From NCBI RefSeq assembly GCF_007860175.1, contig NZ_SJPX01000005.1, forward strand, positions 372,001 through 436,000: DNA of 64,000 nt, in the 5' to 3' direction. The position numbers were made by a program, and so were the translations under genes. Origin of the DNA: Rubripirellula reticaptiva. GTDB lineage: Bacteria; Planctomycetota; Planctomycetia; Pirellulales; Pirellulaceae. This document shows, piece by piece, positions 44,539-53,339 of the stretch (positions are counted from its first letter, which is position 1; every line of letters starts with the position of its first letter). The notes beneath the pieces were generated by a model. The model saw nothing but the letters and a program-made list of their open reading frames with translations. It did no database searches and was not told the DNA's origin.

Positions 44539-46257
44539 TCAATCTTCAACCGTTTCGCGGATGACTTCGTCTAGCGTCGTGACACCGTCGGCGGCGACGG
44601 CCATGCCGAAATCTCGCAGCGACACCATGCCGGCCCTTTCGGCTTCGGCACGCAGTTCGTCGGTCGATGCGTTGGCCAGCACCATTTCGCGAAGTTTGTC
44701 ATTGAGCAGCATCAATTCGAACAACGCGATGCGGCCCTTGTATCCCGTGTTGTTGCAGGCATCGCAGCCGGTGCCCTTGAAAAACTTCTTGCCAGCGATG
44801 GTTGCCTTGTCGATACCCAGATCGAACATCATCGCGCTGCTGACCTTCGCTTCCTCGCGGCACTTCGTGCAGATCCGGCGAACCAATCGCTGGGCCAGGA
44901 TGGCTTCGACGGTCGCACAAATCATGAACGCTTGGATGCCCATGTCTTTCAACCGAGTGACGGTCGCGGCTGCACTGTTGGTGTGCAGTGTGCTGAACAC
45001 CAAGTGACCGGTCAGAGCAGCTTGGATCGCGATTTCGGCCGTTTCCAAGTCGCGGATCTCACCGACCAGGATCGTGTCAGGGTCTTGTCGCAAAATCGCC
45101 CGCAGACAACTTGCAAACGTGACGCCGACATCCGAGTCGATTGGAATCTGAATGATGCCGTCGATGTCGTATTCAACCGGATCTTCGGTCGTGATCAGTT
45201 TGTCACCGATGTGGTTCAGTTCGGACAGCGACGAATACAACGTCGTCGTCTTGCCCGACCCCGTCGGCCCGGTCACCAACACAATGCCGTTGGGACGATC
45301 GATCGCCGCGCGAAAGCGGGTCATCATGTCTTCGTCCATGCCGACATTTTCGAGCGAAAGGTTGACCACTGATCGGTCAAGCACTCGCATAACGACTGAT
45401 TCGCCAAAAATCGTTGGCAACACTGAAACGCGAAGGTCAACCGGGTGACCGCCGACCATCAATTCGATCCGACCGTCCTGCGGCATTCGTCGTTCGGCAA
45501 TGTCCAAGTCGGCCATGACCTTGATCCGGGTCGTGATCGCGAACGCCAAGTGACGCGGCGGCGGGACCATTTCGTACAACACACCTTCGGCTTTGATGCG
45601 AATGCGAAACTCGTCTTCGAAAGGCTCGAAGTGAATGTCCGATGCGTGATCCTTAATCGCCAGCAACAAAACCATGTTCAGCAGCTTGCGAACCGGCGCC
45701 GAATCGGCAAGAGCAGCCGCATCAGTGATGCTGAACTTCTCTTTTTCGAGCGCCGAAACCATTGTCTTCAGCTCTTCGTCGTCGGCCAGTGACTGGACCA
45801 ACTTTTCAACGCTCTCGGACTCACTGTCATAGTGACGCGTGATCGTCTGCATCAGATCGCGTTCGGTCGCGATGACCATGTTGATTTCGTAACCCAAGAA
45901 CGTTCGCAACTCGTCCTGAATCGACAAGTTCTGCGGATCGCACGTCGCAACGGTCAAAGTGTTTGACTTTTCGTCGAACGCCAGCGGGACGATGCGATAA
46001 AGCTGGGCCATCGTTTCCGAGATTTTTTCCAACACGCCTTCGCCAAACGTCGCTTCTTCAAGCGACACCGTTTGCATCGACATCTGCTCGGCGAGCGCCT
46101 GGATCAACTGCTCGTCCGTGATCAGCGTCATGTCTTCGGCGATCTTGCCCAACAGTGTGCCGGGCTGCTGCTCTTGCTCTTCCAAGATGATCACGAGCTG
46201 CTCGTCGGTTAGAAAACCGAGGTCAACGAGGATCTGTCCGATGCGTCGTGATGCCAT
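44539..46257 (-). CDS. pilB: PilB/GspE-type assembly ATPase (PilB-1)
   Basis: The 572-residue protein has the T2SSE N-terminal domain (RRIGQILVDLGFLTDEQLVI and a second GKIAEDMTLITDEQLIQAL), then the GspE core. The Walker A is GPTGSGKTTTLYS (near residue 330), the Asp box is TTEDPVEYDI, Walker B is RQDPDTILVGEIRDLETAEI and the His box is HLVFSTLHTNSAAAT. The zinc element is intact (CTKC, CDACNNTGYKGRIALFELM). It powers pilus or pseudopilus extension. Downstream is the S23 insertion and pilC; upstream, across a repeat-filled gap, is pilT. Confidence 0.97.
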   Translation of the reverse strand: MASRRIGQILVDLGFLTDEQLVIILEEQEQQPGTLLGKIAEDMTLITDEQLIQALAEQMSMQTVSLEEATFGEGVLEKISETMAQLYRIVPLAFDEKSNTLTVATCDPQNLSIQDELRTFLGYEINMVIATERDLMQTITRHYDSESESVEKLVQSLADDEELKTMVSALEKEKFSITDAAALADSAPVRKLLNMVLLLAIKDHASDIHFEPFEDEFRIRIKAEGVLYEMVPPPRHLAFAITTRIKVMADLDIAERRMPQDGRIELMVGGHPVDLRVSVLPTIFGESVVMRVLDRSVVNLSLENVGMDEDMMTRFRAAIDRPNGIVLVTGPTGSGKTTTLYSSLSELNHIGDKLITTEDPVEYDIDGIIQIPIDSDVGVTFASCLRAILRQDPDTILVGEIRDLETAEIAIQAALTGHLVFSTLHTNSAAATVTRLKDMGIQAFMICATVEAILAQRLVRRICTKCREEAKVSSAMMFDLGIDKATIAGKKFFKGTGCDACNNTGYKGRIALFELMLLNDKLREMVLANASTDELRAEAERAGMVSLRDFGMAVAADGVTTLDEVIRETVED

Positions 46258-46266
46258 GAGGAGAAA

Positions 46267-46362
46267 CAGGTGTTAGAGATTAGGTGTTAGGTATTAGGGA
46301 ATGGTTTAGGAACACTGGATTTAGATTTTTCCTAAAACCTAATTCCTAATTCCTAAAACCTA
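46267..46362. repeat. Inverted arrays of (T)AGG-type units in the pilT-pilB-1 gap
   Basis: Plus-strand bases 46267-46310 hold repeats of the kind TTAGGTGTTAGG, and bases 46331-46362 hold the complementary kind CCTAATTCCTAAAACCTA, with ~20 bases between. The right array runs into the pilT stop codon (TAG at 46362-46360 on the minus strand). The RNA would fold into a long stem. It contains no gene, unlike the similar arrays flanking the S23 gene. Confidence 0.8.
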
Positions 46363-47469
46363 TTTTTCTTCGGGAACCGGGATCGGGTCGTCACCTTCGC
46401 CTCGGCGACTGTTGACGATCCGCTTTGCCAGGTCATCAGGGCGATGGGCTTTCCCCAACGCGTCCTCGACCGTGATCGTTTCTTTCTTCCAAAGATCGAA
46501 CAGGGTGTCATCCATCAACTGCATGCCGAACTTGGCACCGGTTTGCATCGAACTGTTGATTCGGAAAGTCTTGTTTTCGCGAATCAAGTTCGAGATCCCC
46601 GGCGTGACCACCAAGACCTCGTATGCGGCCACTCGGCCACCGCCGATCTTTGGCAACAATGTCTGTGCGACCACACCGATCAAGGTCGACGCCAACTGAG
46701 TTCGAATTTGGTCTTGAAGGTTTCCGGGGAACGCATCGATGATCCGGTTGACCGTGCCCTGCGCGCTGTTGGTGTGCAGCGTGCCGAACACGACGTGCCC
46801 CGTTTCCGCAGCACTAATGGCCGCCTCGATGGTTTCGAGGTCACGAAGCTCGCCGACCAGAATCACGTCCGGGTCTTGCCGCAACGCTCGCCGAATCGCT
46901 TCCGAAAAACTGGGAACGTCAACGCCGACTTCGCGCTGGTTGATCGTCGACTCGATGTGGTCGTGATAAAATTCGATCGGATCTTCGATCGTGATGATGT
47001 GGTGGTCAATCGTTTCGTTTAGCAGATTGATCAGCGACGCTAGCGTCGTCGATTTCCCCGAACCGGTTGGGCCTGTCACCAAGAAAAGTCCCCGCGGGCG
47101 GTGAACCATCTTCATCACAGCTTCGGGCAAACCAAGTTGCTCGGGCGTCAGTTTGTCGTTGGGAATTTGTCGCAGCACCATCGAAATGAAGCCACGTTGC
47201 TTGAAAACCGACACCCGGAACCGGGCCAAGTCACCGAACGCAAACCCAAAGTCAGTCGAGCCCGCCTCCTGTAATTCTCGCTGGCATCGCTCCGGCGTGA
47301 TCGACTTCATCAACTGAACAGCGTCTTCGCCTTGCAAGACCTTTGTTTCTAACTTCCGCATCCGTCCGTGCAGACGGAATACGGGGGGCTGACCAACGAC
47401 GATGTGAATGTCGCTAACGCCCTGCTTGATCGCAGCCTGCAGCAGTTTGTCGATCAGGACGGTTGCCAT
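46360..47469 (-). CDS. pilT: PilT retraction ATPase
   Basis: The 369-residue protein starts MATVLIDKLLQAAIKQGVSD and has the PilT N-domain (HIVVGQPPVFRLHGRMRKL). The Walker A is VTGPTGSGKS at 131-140; IEDPIEFYHD is the Asp box, RQDPDVILVGELRDLETIEA is Walker B and HVVFGTLHTNSAQGTVNRII is the His box. It is of normal PilT size and supplies retraction force for type IV pili. Its presence in the operon argues for a pilus-like, dynamic fibre and not a pure type II secretion system. Its stop codon lies within a repeat array. Confidence 0.97.
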   Translation of the reverse strand: MATVLIDKLLQAAIKQGVSDIHIVVGQPPVFRLHGRMRKLETKVLQGEDAVQLMKSITPERCQRELQEAGSTDFGFAFGDLARFRVSVFKQRGFISMVLRQIPNDKLTPEQLGLPEAVMKMVHRPRGLFLVTGPTGSGKSTTLASLINLLNETIDHHIITIEDPIEFYHDHIESTINQREVGVDVPSFSEAIRRALRQDPDVILVGELRDLETIEAAISAAETGHVVFGTLHTNSAQGTVNRIIDAFPGNLQDQIRTQLASTLIGVVAQTLLPKIGGGRVAAYEVLVVTPGISNLIRENKTFRINSSMQTGAKFGMQLMDDTLFDLWKKETITVEDALGKAHRPDDLAKRIVNSRRGEGDDPIPVPEEK

Positions 47470-47487
47470 GGATTTCGCTTTCGAAAA

Positions 47488-47814
47488 TCAGGTCGGCTGT
47501 TCGTGGACCCACGACTGTGCTCGCAGGAGTTCCGACCATTCCCGGCGAACAGCGTCACCAGGCCACGTATTTGATTGCAATATTGAGATAAGAGCCGAAC
47601 ACGACAGGCCGTCATGGCCGCTGCTCGACATTGCTATTATTGCCATGAAACTCGCTGAGGCCAGAAAAACTGCCCCTGCGAGACCAGAACGCGTCAGAAA
47701 AAGCTGGTAGGCGAACCTGCCCGACCAGCCTTCGCACGGCGAACACATCGAAAAACCAGCACCACAGAGGGGCCAGAGGCCAGGCAGCAACGATCGCTGC
47801 ACAGCCTCGGGCAT
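47488..47814 (-). CDS. Doubtful small membrane ORF in the pilB-2/pilT gap
   Basis: The 432-base gap 47470-47901 is the largest between genes of the cluster. It holds this 108-residue frame on the coding strand, with one hydrophobic segment (GLAGAVFLASASFMAIIAMS). There is no known motif and only a weak ribosome-binding site, and the composition is atypical (Cys/Trp/Ser-rich start). It could be real, or the gap may instead carry an internal promoter. I see no other coding frame there. Confidence 0.3.
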   Translation of the reverse strand: MPEAVQRSLLPGLWPLCGAGFSMCSPCEGWSGRFAYQLFLTRSGLAGAVFLASASFMAIIAMSSSGHDGLSCSALISILQSNTWPGDAVRREWSELLRAQSWVHEQPT

Positions 47815-47901
47815 ACCCGCATGACTTGCTGTTCCAACATCACCATCTGGACCGTCCGACGATGGCCCATCGAGCCCTAAAACGGGCGGCCGAGGGGTGA
47901 A

Positions 47902-49662
47902 TTACAGCGAGTCCAAATCCTTGACGATGTGACCAAACGCCAGGTCTTCTTGCTCAGTCTTCTTGGCCACCCGGTACACCTCTTCAAAGCTGGTAATTCC
48001 GCGGGTCGCCTTCAGCATCCCGTCGGCGTAAAGCGTTGACATACCGTTCTTTATGGCTTCGATACGCAACTCTTTGGTGTCGGCATTCTTGAACATCAGT
48101 TCGCGAATTTTTCCGTTGATCAACATCAGCTCGTAAATGCCGATTCGACCCCGGTATCCCGACCGCCCACAGTAGGCACAACCCTTGCCCCGCATGAACG
48201 TGGCTTGCTTGACCATTTCGGGCGGAATGCCAGTTTCCTCTAGCACCGAAGTGGAGGGCTTGAACGGCACCTTGCAGCGGGGGCAAATCGTCCTGACCAA
48301 CCGCTGGGCCAGGATCGCGATCACCGAACTTGCCACCATATAAGATGGTACACCGATGTCCACCATTCGCGACACAGAACTGGGCGCGTCGTTCGTGTGC
48401 AGCGTACTGAATACCAGGTGTCCAGTAAGTGAAGCCTGGATTCCCATCGATGCGGTCTCGTGATCCCGCATTTCACCCACCAGGATGATATTGGGCGCCT
48501 GACGCAACATCGCGCGAATGATCAGGGCAAAGTCGAGCCCGATGCCGTGCTTCACTTCGACTTGGTTGATGCCCGGCAAGTAGTACTCGACCGGGTCTTC
48601 CGCGGTGATCACTTTACGGTCGGGACGGTTCAGCGCGTTCAGTGCGGCGTACAGCGTCGTCGTCTTCCCCGAACCGGTCGGACCTGTCACCAAAATGATT
48701 CCGTTGGGACGCCGGATCAGCGAGTTGAAGTTTCGGAAGTCACGCTCGGACAACCCCAACTGACGAACACCGACTTTGATGTTGTCCTTGTCCAGCAGCC
48801 GCATGACGACCGAGGACCCGTGATTGGTGGGGATGATGGACACCCGAAGGTCAAGCTGTTTGTCACCGACCGTGATCTTGATCCGGCCGTCGGTGGGCCG
48901 CCGTTTTTCCGAGATGTCGATTTTTGCCAAGATCTTGATCCGGGCCACGATCGCAGAGAGCATCCGGCGGGGGGCGTTCTCACGCTCGACACAAACGCCG
49001 TCAATTCGATAACGGATGCGAACGCGGTCCTCGAAGGGCTCGACGTGAATATCCGAGGCCCGCAACTGGACTGCTTCGGCGATCATCAGATTGACCAGAC
49101 GAATGACGGGAGCCGAGTTGTCATCGACTTCTTCGGTCATTCCGCCATCACCACCGCCATCGGTTTCGGTGAAGTCGATCGCCGTATCGGTGAATTCCTG
49201 CAACATACTGTCAGCCGATTCACCTTCGACCTGACCGTAGTACTTGTTGACCGCCCCCAGGATGGCGGACTTAGGAGCCAGCGCGGTTTCGATCTTACGA
49301 TTCAGAATGAAACGTAGTTTTTCGATGGTTTCGAGGTCAAAGGGGTCGGCGATCAGAATCCGCAGGGCTCCGTCCTGCTCGCTGAACGGGATCACGTTAT
49401 TTTCCCGTGCGACTGATTCGGGCACCATTTCGATCACATCGTCGCTGATCGTGGTTGTCCGCAGATCGACGTAGGGAATCTTGTGGTGCTTTGCCATCGC
49501 CTGGGCGACTTCTTCGGGCGTGCAGTACTCCATCTGGACAAGCACATCACCGACGTCGGCGTTGGTTGTCTTGGCAACCCCTTCGGCTTCGGTCAATTGA
49601 TCGAGGCTGATGATGCCGCCTTTGAGCAACAGGTCGGTGTAGTCTTTCATCGCTTGAGCCAT
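47902..49662 (-). CDS. pilB: PilB/GspE-type assembly ATPase (PilB-2)
   Basis: The 586-residue protein opens the cluster. The T2SSE N-terminal domain (KDYTDLLLKGGIISLDQLTE) is followed by MAKHHKIPYVDLRTTTISDD and an Asp/Gly-rich linker (FTETDGGGDGG near 175). The core has GPTGSGKTTTLYAALNALNR near residue 330, ITAEDPVEYYLPGI, RQAPNIILVGEMRDHETASM and HLVFSTLHTNDAPSS, plus zinc motifs CPRC and CAYCGRSGYRGRIGIYELM. All nucleotide-binding residues are intact. It is only partly similar to PilB-1, so the two are old paralogues. They could drive different fibres or extension steps of the same machine. Confidence 0.97.
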   Translation of the reverse strand: MAQAMKDYTDLLLKGGIISLDQLTEAEGVAKTTNADVGDVLVQMEYCTPEEVAQAMAKHHKIPYVDLRTTTISDDVIEMVPESVARENNVIPFSEQDGALRILIADPFDLETIEKLRFILNRKIETALAPKSAILGAVNKYYGQVEGESADSMLQEFTDTAIDFTETDGGGDGGMTEEVDDNSAPVIRLVNLMIAEAVQLRASDIHVEPFEDRVRIRYRIDGVCVERENAPRRMLSAIVARIKILAKIDISEKRRPTDGRIKITVGDKQLDLRVSIIPTNHGSSVVMRLLDKDNIKVGVRQLGLSERDFRNFNSLIRRPNGIILVTGPTGSGKTTTLYAALNALNRPDRKVITAEDPVEYYLPGINQVEVKHGIGLDFALIIRAMLRQAPNIILVGEMRDHETASMGIQASLTGHLVFSTLHTNDAPSSVSRMVDIGVPSYMVASSVIAILAQRLVRTICPRCKVPFKPSTSVLEETGIPPEMVKQATFMRGKGCAYCGRSGYRGRIGIYELMLINGKIRELMFKNADTKELRIEAIKNGMSTLYADGMLKATRGITSFEEVYRVAKKTEQEDLAFGHIVKDLDSL

Positions 49663-49683
49663 GGTGCGTGTGTCTTGTCAGTA

Positions 49684-49710
49684 GATGAAGATGAAGATGA
49701 AGAAGATGAG
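49684..49710. repeat. Short GATGAA microsatellite in the leader of the pilus cluster
   Basis: GATGAA is repeated imperfectly about four times just upstream of the first gene of the cluster, in the region expected to hold its promoter. Its copy number may vary. Confidence 0.6.
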
Positions 49711-49855
49711 TGGCCTGCGGCGGTGATTCGCCGCATTCGACCTAGGATACCATCGGGATTGGCAAACGTGGCATAGGAAAAGGGCGGGTTCCGCCGTTGG
49801 ATTCCCACTTTAGGCGTCACCTGTTGCCTTACGAATCACGACTTCGGCGCCGCGG

Positions 49856-50419
49856 CTAAAGCAGCTTCATGAATTCTCGCATCCAGGCGGGATGCGCGGG
49901 CCAGGCCGGAGCGGTCACGAGGTTTCCGTCGACGTGAGCCGAGTCCATCGTTGCCGCCGGAGCGATGTAAGTGCCGCCGCCAGCGGTGATTTCCGGCGCC
50001 ACCGCGGGATAGCAACTGCAGGCTCGGCTGCCCAAGACACCAGCGGCGGCAAGGATTTGCGGGCCATGACAGATCGCAGCGATCGGTTTCTTGGTGTCGT
50101 CAAAGTGCCGCACAATCGCCAGCACGTTTTCGTCCAAACGCAGATACTCTGGCGCACGGCCGCCCGGAATGACCAATCCATCGTAACGGGCTGGATCGAC
50201 CGAAACGAAGTCGGCGGTAATTGCAAAGCGGTGGCCGGGCTTCTCGCTGTACGTTTGATGGCCTTCGAAGTCGTGGATTGCAGTCGCCACGGATTCGCCC
50301 GCCTTCTTGCCGGGGCAAACGGTGTCGACCGAATGACCGGCACACAGCAGGATCTGGTACGGCACCATCGCTTCGTAGTCTTCAACAAAGTCGCCAACAA
50401 TCATCAGCAAACGGGACAT
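49856..50419 (-). CDS. DJ-1/PfpI family protein
   Basis: The ATG at 50419 gives 187 residues starting [20 protein letters not shown]; a longer upstream frame adds a Cys/Arg-rich tail with no family similarity. The nucleophile elbow is [14 protein letters not shown], with the reactive Cys, and Glu of GDFVEDYE is the partner residue. [13 protein letters not shown] is another family motif. Relatives include the PfpI protease and YhbO/YajL glyoxalase-deglycase proteins that deal with glycation or oxidative damage. Which of these applies is not clear. Confidence 0.9.
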   Translation of the reverse strand: MSRLLMIVGDFVEDYEAMVPYQILLCAGHSVDTVCPGKKAGESVATAIHDFEGHQTYSEKPGHRFAITADFVSVDPARYDGLVIPGGRAPEYLRLDENVLAIVRHFDDTKKPIAAICHGPQILAAAGVLGSRACSCYPAVAPEITAGGGTYIAPAATMDSAHVDGNLVTAPAWPAHPAWMREFMKLL

Positions 50420-50762
50420 CAGTGGTTCTCGGGGGTCAGAGAGTTTCGGGGGGGCAGGAAATGACGGAAGTTCCGGAAATAGGATAGCGTTTTCGGGCGC
50501 ACCCTTCGCACGACGACTGCACCGCTGGCATGAACGGCGACAGGGCCAACAGCAGCCCCACAGCCCTATGTCCCAACGTTTTACCGCCTGAGGGAACAAA
50601 ATTCGCCGAAGACAACAACGACGATCTGACTTTTCGGCTCAATCGTTGCGATCGCTCGTTAGATCAAGGAATCCGCAGGTGTTTCGTTCGCAGGCACCGC
50701 AGGGGTTAGTTAGACTGACACTGGATCCTTTTCTTTCGTTTCTCGTTCTGACGCGAACCGCT
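50420..50762. other. Divergent intergenic region, 343 bases
   Basis: This lies between the divergent DJ-1 and propeller genes and must hold both promoters. In-frame extensions of both genes enter it but have unnatural composition. No consensus promoter or repeat was recognised. Confidence 0.55.
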
Positions 50763-52427
50763 ATGCATCGCACTTTCGCCCTGGCCGGTCTGTTTATGGC
50801 CGCCTCTATTTCTGCTAACCTTTCATCCGCTGACGAGGCGTTGATGACGGCGAACGTTGCCAGTCGCTTGGGCCTTGTCGAAGCGTGGCAGCGAACGATC
50901 CCCACACCTGTCGGCGCTGCTTCACTTGCCGACCAAAAAATATTCGTCCACAGCGAATCGCCGCACGTCTATATCGAGATCGTCGCCGGCGCAGCCCCCG
51001 CAGCCACGGCGACTGTCCCCGCAGCGACGGATGATGCTGAACCAAGCCCCGGTGCGGAAGCGAAGCCGGTCGCTGGCAAACCAAAATCAGCTGACACAGC
51101 GAAGGTGTTGATGCGGATTGCGGTCGGCACGCCAAACGCACGTGGCGTCTCTATCGACCAGAAAGAAGCCGAGCGATTGGCGTCGAACGAGATTCGCCGG
51201 ATGAAGCGACGTGGAATCCAAGCGACCATGCGAACGACCGAAGTCCAGCGTGTCGTTCTGTACTCGCTTGCCGACGACGGCACACTCGAAGCCCGAGACG
51301 CTGAGACTGGTCGACCAATCTGGATCGCTCAGGTCGGCACTCAAGGATTGCACTTTGGTGAAATTGGCGTCAGCGAAAAATACGTCACGGTCGTCAACGG
51401 AGCAAACCTGATCCAAATCGACGCATCCAACGGCACAATCATTTATCAAGACCGAACCGGAAACGCACCTCAGTTTGGCGTCATCAATGCAGGCGACTTT
51501 GCGATGATCGCGACCGTCGGTGGCGGAATCGAAGGCTATCCGCTTTCCGATCCCACGATCGACCCGTTCCTGGAAATCGTTGCAGGGCAAGCAATGGCGC
51601 CGCCGACGACTTCGCCAACCTCTTCACGTACCGCTTGGTCGACTGATCGCGGTTTCGTGTACGTGATGGAATTGATTGGCAAACCGTCGACTCTGTTTCG
51701 ACTAAACACGAACGGATTAGTGTCTGGCCGAATCGCGGCAGCATCAGGCGACCGATTCTTTTTCGGATCCGACACCGGCCAGGCCTACGCCCTTCGCGCT
51801 ACTCGCAGTGGTGACGTGATGTGGGTGGTGCCGTTCGGGGAACCGTTCTACGACCAGCCCCTCGTGATCGGCGAGCAAGTGATGATGTTGTCGACCTATG
51901 GCCGGTTATTCTCGATGAACATCGACAATGGCGACTTGAGCTGGGACAAGCCAGTCACCAACGTCGACCAGATGCTCGGCGGATTCGGAAACCAATTGTT
52001 CGTTCGAACGATGGGCGGCTCGTTGTCGGTGATCGACGTCAAAACCGGCAAGACCACCGGCACGTTCGCCAATGTGCGACCCGGCCACCTGCTGCCCAAC
52101 ACGCAAACCGATCGCTTGTACTTAGTTGGCGAGTCGGGCGTGGTGCAGTGCCTGCGTCCGATCGATTCGGAATTGCCGAGGTTCATTGTCGCACCCGACC
52201 GCAAGCCAACAGAAGAATTGGCCGCCGAAACAGAGACGAAAGACCCGGCAGAGAAGAGCCCCTTCGACCCTGGTTCCACCGACCCATTCGGCACAACTGC
52301 TGACCCGTTCGGGGCCGGCGGCGGTGCGGATCCATTCGGTGCTGGTGGCGGTGCAGACCCGTTCGGTGGCAGTGGCGCTGACCCGTTCGGTGGTGGCAGT
52401 GCAATGGATGACCCGTTCGGCAATTAA
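50763..52427 (+). CDS. Secreted PQQ-like beta-propeller protein with C-terminal DPFG repeats
   Basis: From the ATG at 50763 the product is 554 residues with a signal peptide (MHRTFALAGLFMAASISANL, cut near SSA). The mid-part is a PQQ/BamB-like propeller: DDGTLEARDAETGRPIWIAQ, GDLSWDKPVTNVDQMLGG, FVRTMGGSLSVIDVKTGKT and TDRLYLVGESGVVQCLRP are blade sequences. The last ~50 residues repeat DPFG about eight times with Gly/Ala spacers, a low-complexity tail of unknown role. Such propellers act as scaffolds or sensors in the periplasm. A BamB role is possible but no other Bam gene is near. Confidence 0.82.
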   Translation: MHRTFALAGLFMAASISANLSSADEALMTANVASRLGLVEAWQRTIPTPVGAASLADQKIFVHSESPHVYIEIVAGAAPAATATVPAATDDAEPSPGAEAKPVAGKPKSADTAKVLMRIAVGTPNARGVSIDQKEAERLASNEIRRMKRRGIQATMRTTEVQRVVLYSLADDGTLEARDAETGRPIWIAQVGTQGLHFGEIGVSEKYVTVVNGANLIQIDASNGTIIYQDRTGNAPQFGVINAGDFAMIATVGGGIEGYPLSDPTIDPFLEIVAGQAMAPPTTSPTSSRTAWSTDRGFVYVMELIGKPSTLFRLNTNGLVSGRIAAASGDRFFFGSDTGQAYALRATRSGDVMWVVPFGEPFYDQPLVIGEQVMMLSTYGRLFSMNIDNGDLSWDKPVTNVDQMLGGFGNQLFVRTMGGSLSVIDVKTGKTTGTFANVRPGHLLPNTQTDRLYLVGESGVVQCLRPIDSELPRFIVAPDRKPTEELAAETETKDPAEKSPFDPGSTDPFGTTADPFGAGGGADPFGAGGGADPFGGSGADPFGGGSAMDDPFGN

Positions 52428-52508
52428 ACCCGACCGGAACAGCCGCGACAGACATTCTGGCAGCAGATGATTCTCCGGGATCCTCTGCCGGTTTCCTTTG
52501 GACTTGTT

Positions 52509-52588
52509 CGGAAATCGCTCCGGCGTTCACTCCCTCAAATTCACACTCTCGCTTGCGGGAGCGTGATATCCCGATTTCTTTCCGAACG
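52509..52588. repeat. Degenerate REP-like element (copy D)
   Basis: GGAAATCGCTCCGGCGTTCAC at the left and GCGGGAGCGTGATATCCCGA at the right match copy C (59207-59276), which has GCGGGAGAGTGATATTCCGA. The inner long palindrome of copies A and B is absent. Confidence 0.6.
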
Positions 52589-52618
52589 ATTCATTTGCGC
52601 GACGAGCGCCCGCGTCGA

Positions 52619-52650
52619 CCAGCCTTCCCGGCAACCAGCCTTCCCGGCAA
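52619..52650. repeat. 16-base tandem duplication
   Basis: CCAGCCTTCCCGGCAA occurs twice head to tail, with no coding context. Confidence 0.85.
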
Positions 52651-52989
52651 CCAAACTTGTTACGAAATGAGTTTCTGCCCAATCTTTTCTGCGGCTTCCT
52701 AGGCTAGATCTCGCTAACAGTCGCAGGGAACCATCGAACACCCGCTTCGGTGGACTATTTCCCCGTATTCGTTCCAGACGGCTTCCCAAAACACCCTTTT
52801 TGCGAAAACATACGTCGACAGAGAAGTTTTCTTTTGACCTTGCTTAACCAGCAAGTAAACGAATAGATGAACGCGATTGTTTGATTGAGGCCGTGGCATT
52901 TTCTGCCGCACCGGTCTCATTTCAATCCACTTAGCATTTCCGATTCACGTTCCAGTGCGTTGTCGTCGCTGGATTGTGGGAGAATGACC

Positions 52990-53226
52990 ATGACAACGAT
53001 CGAAATCCAGAATCGCGAACAACAATTGCTGCAACGCATCGATGGCGTGCTTCGATTTGACCGCAACCTTGGGCCTCACGTAGCCGGGCTGAACATTTCG
53101 TTCGACGCGTCGCGATTGATCCTCGACGGCGACCTGCCGACCGCCGCCATGATCGATGAATTGGTCCCCGCAATTCGCCGTGCAGGTGTGCTGAATCAGG
53201 TCTGCAACAACGTTCGCGTCGCCTAA
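52990..53226 (+). CDS. Small BON-like protein
   Basis: The ATG at 52990 is chosen because GGGAG at 52977 lies 7-8 bases ahead; an ATG 6 bases upstream is too close. The 78-residue product begins MTTIEIQNREQQLLQRIDGV. The pattern LLQRIDGVLRFDRNLGPHVA, then SRLILDGDLPTAAMIDELVP and AGVLNQVCNNVRVA resembles a BON domain (helix, strand, then ILDG and helix). BON domains bind membranes or ligands. No signal peptide is present. The fold is inferred from pattern only. Confidence 0.72.
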   Translation: MTTIEIQNREQQLLQRIDGVLRFDRNLGPHVAGLNISFDASRLILDGDLPTAAMIDELVPAIRRAGVLNQVCNNVRVA

Positions 53227-53339
53227 CGCGAATCCGATGATGGCCAAGCCGAAAATCCGCGGGCCGCATCCCCTTTGAATTGCACACGTCGCGACTAAGC
53301 TTACCCCGATAGCTTAGCCCCCTCAGCGATGGAAACGAC

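Larger units (their letters stand above)
52428..52989. other. Non-coding gap of 562 bases with repeat elements
   Basis: This region holds REP-like copy D (52509-52588), a 16-base tandem pair (52619-52650) and a small hairpin CTTGCT-TAACC-AGCAAG near 52839-52855. I see no credible gene, only short frames of unnatural composition. Promoter sequence for the BON-like gene presumably lies in its right end. Confidence 0.6.

Noticed and set aside
52467-52670. 67-residue plus-strand frame in the 52.4-53.0 kb gap
   Set aside because: It runs across the REP-like copy D and a tandem duplication and has no ribosome-binding site.
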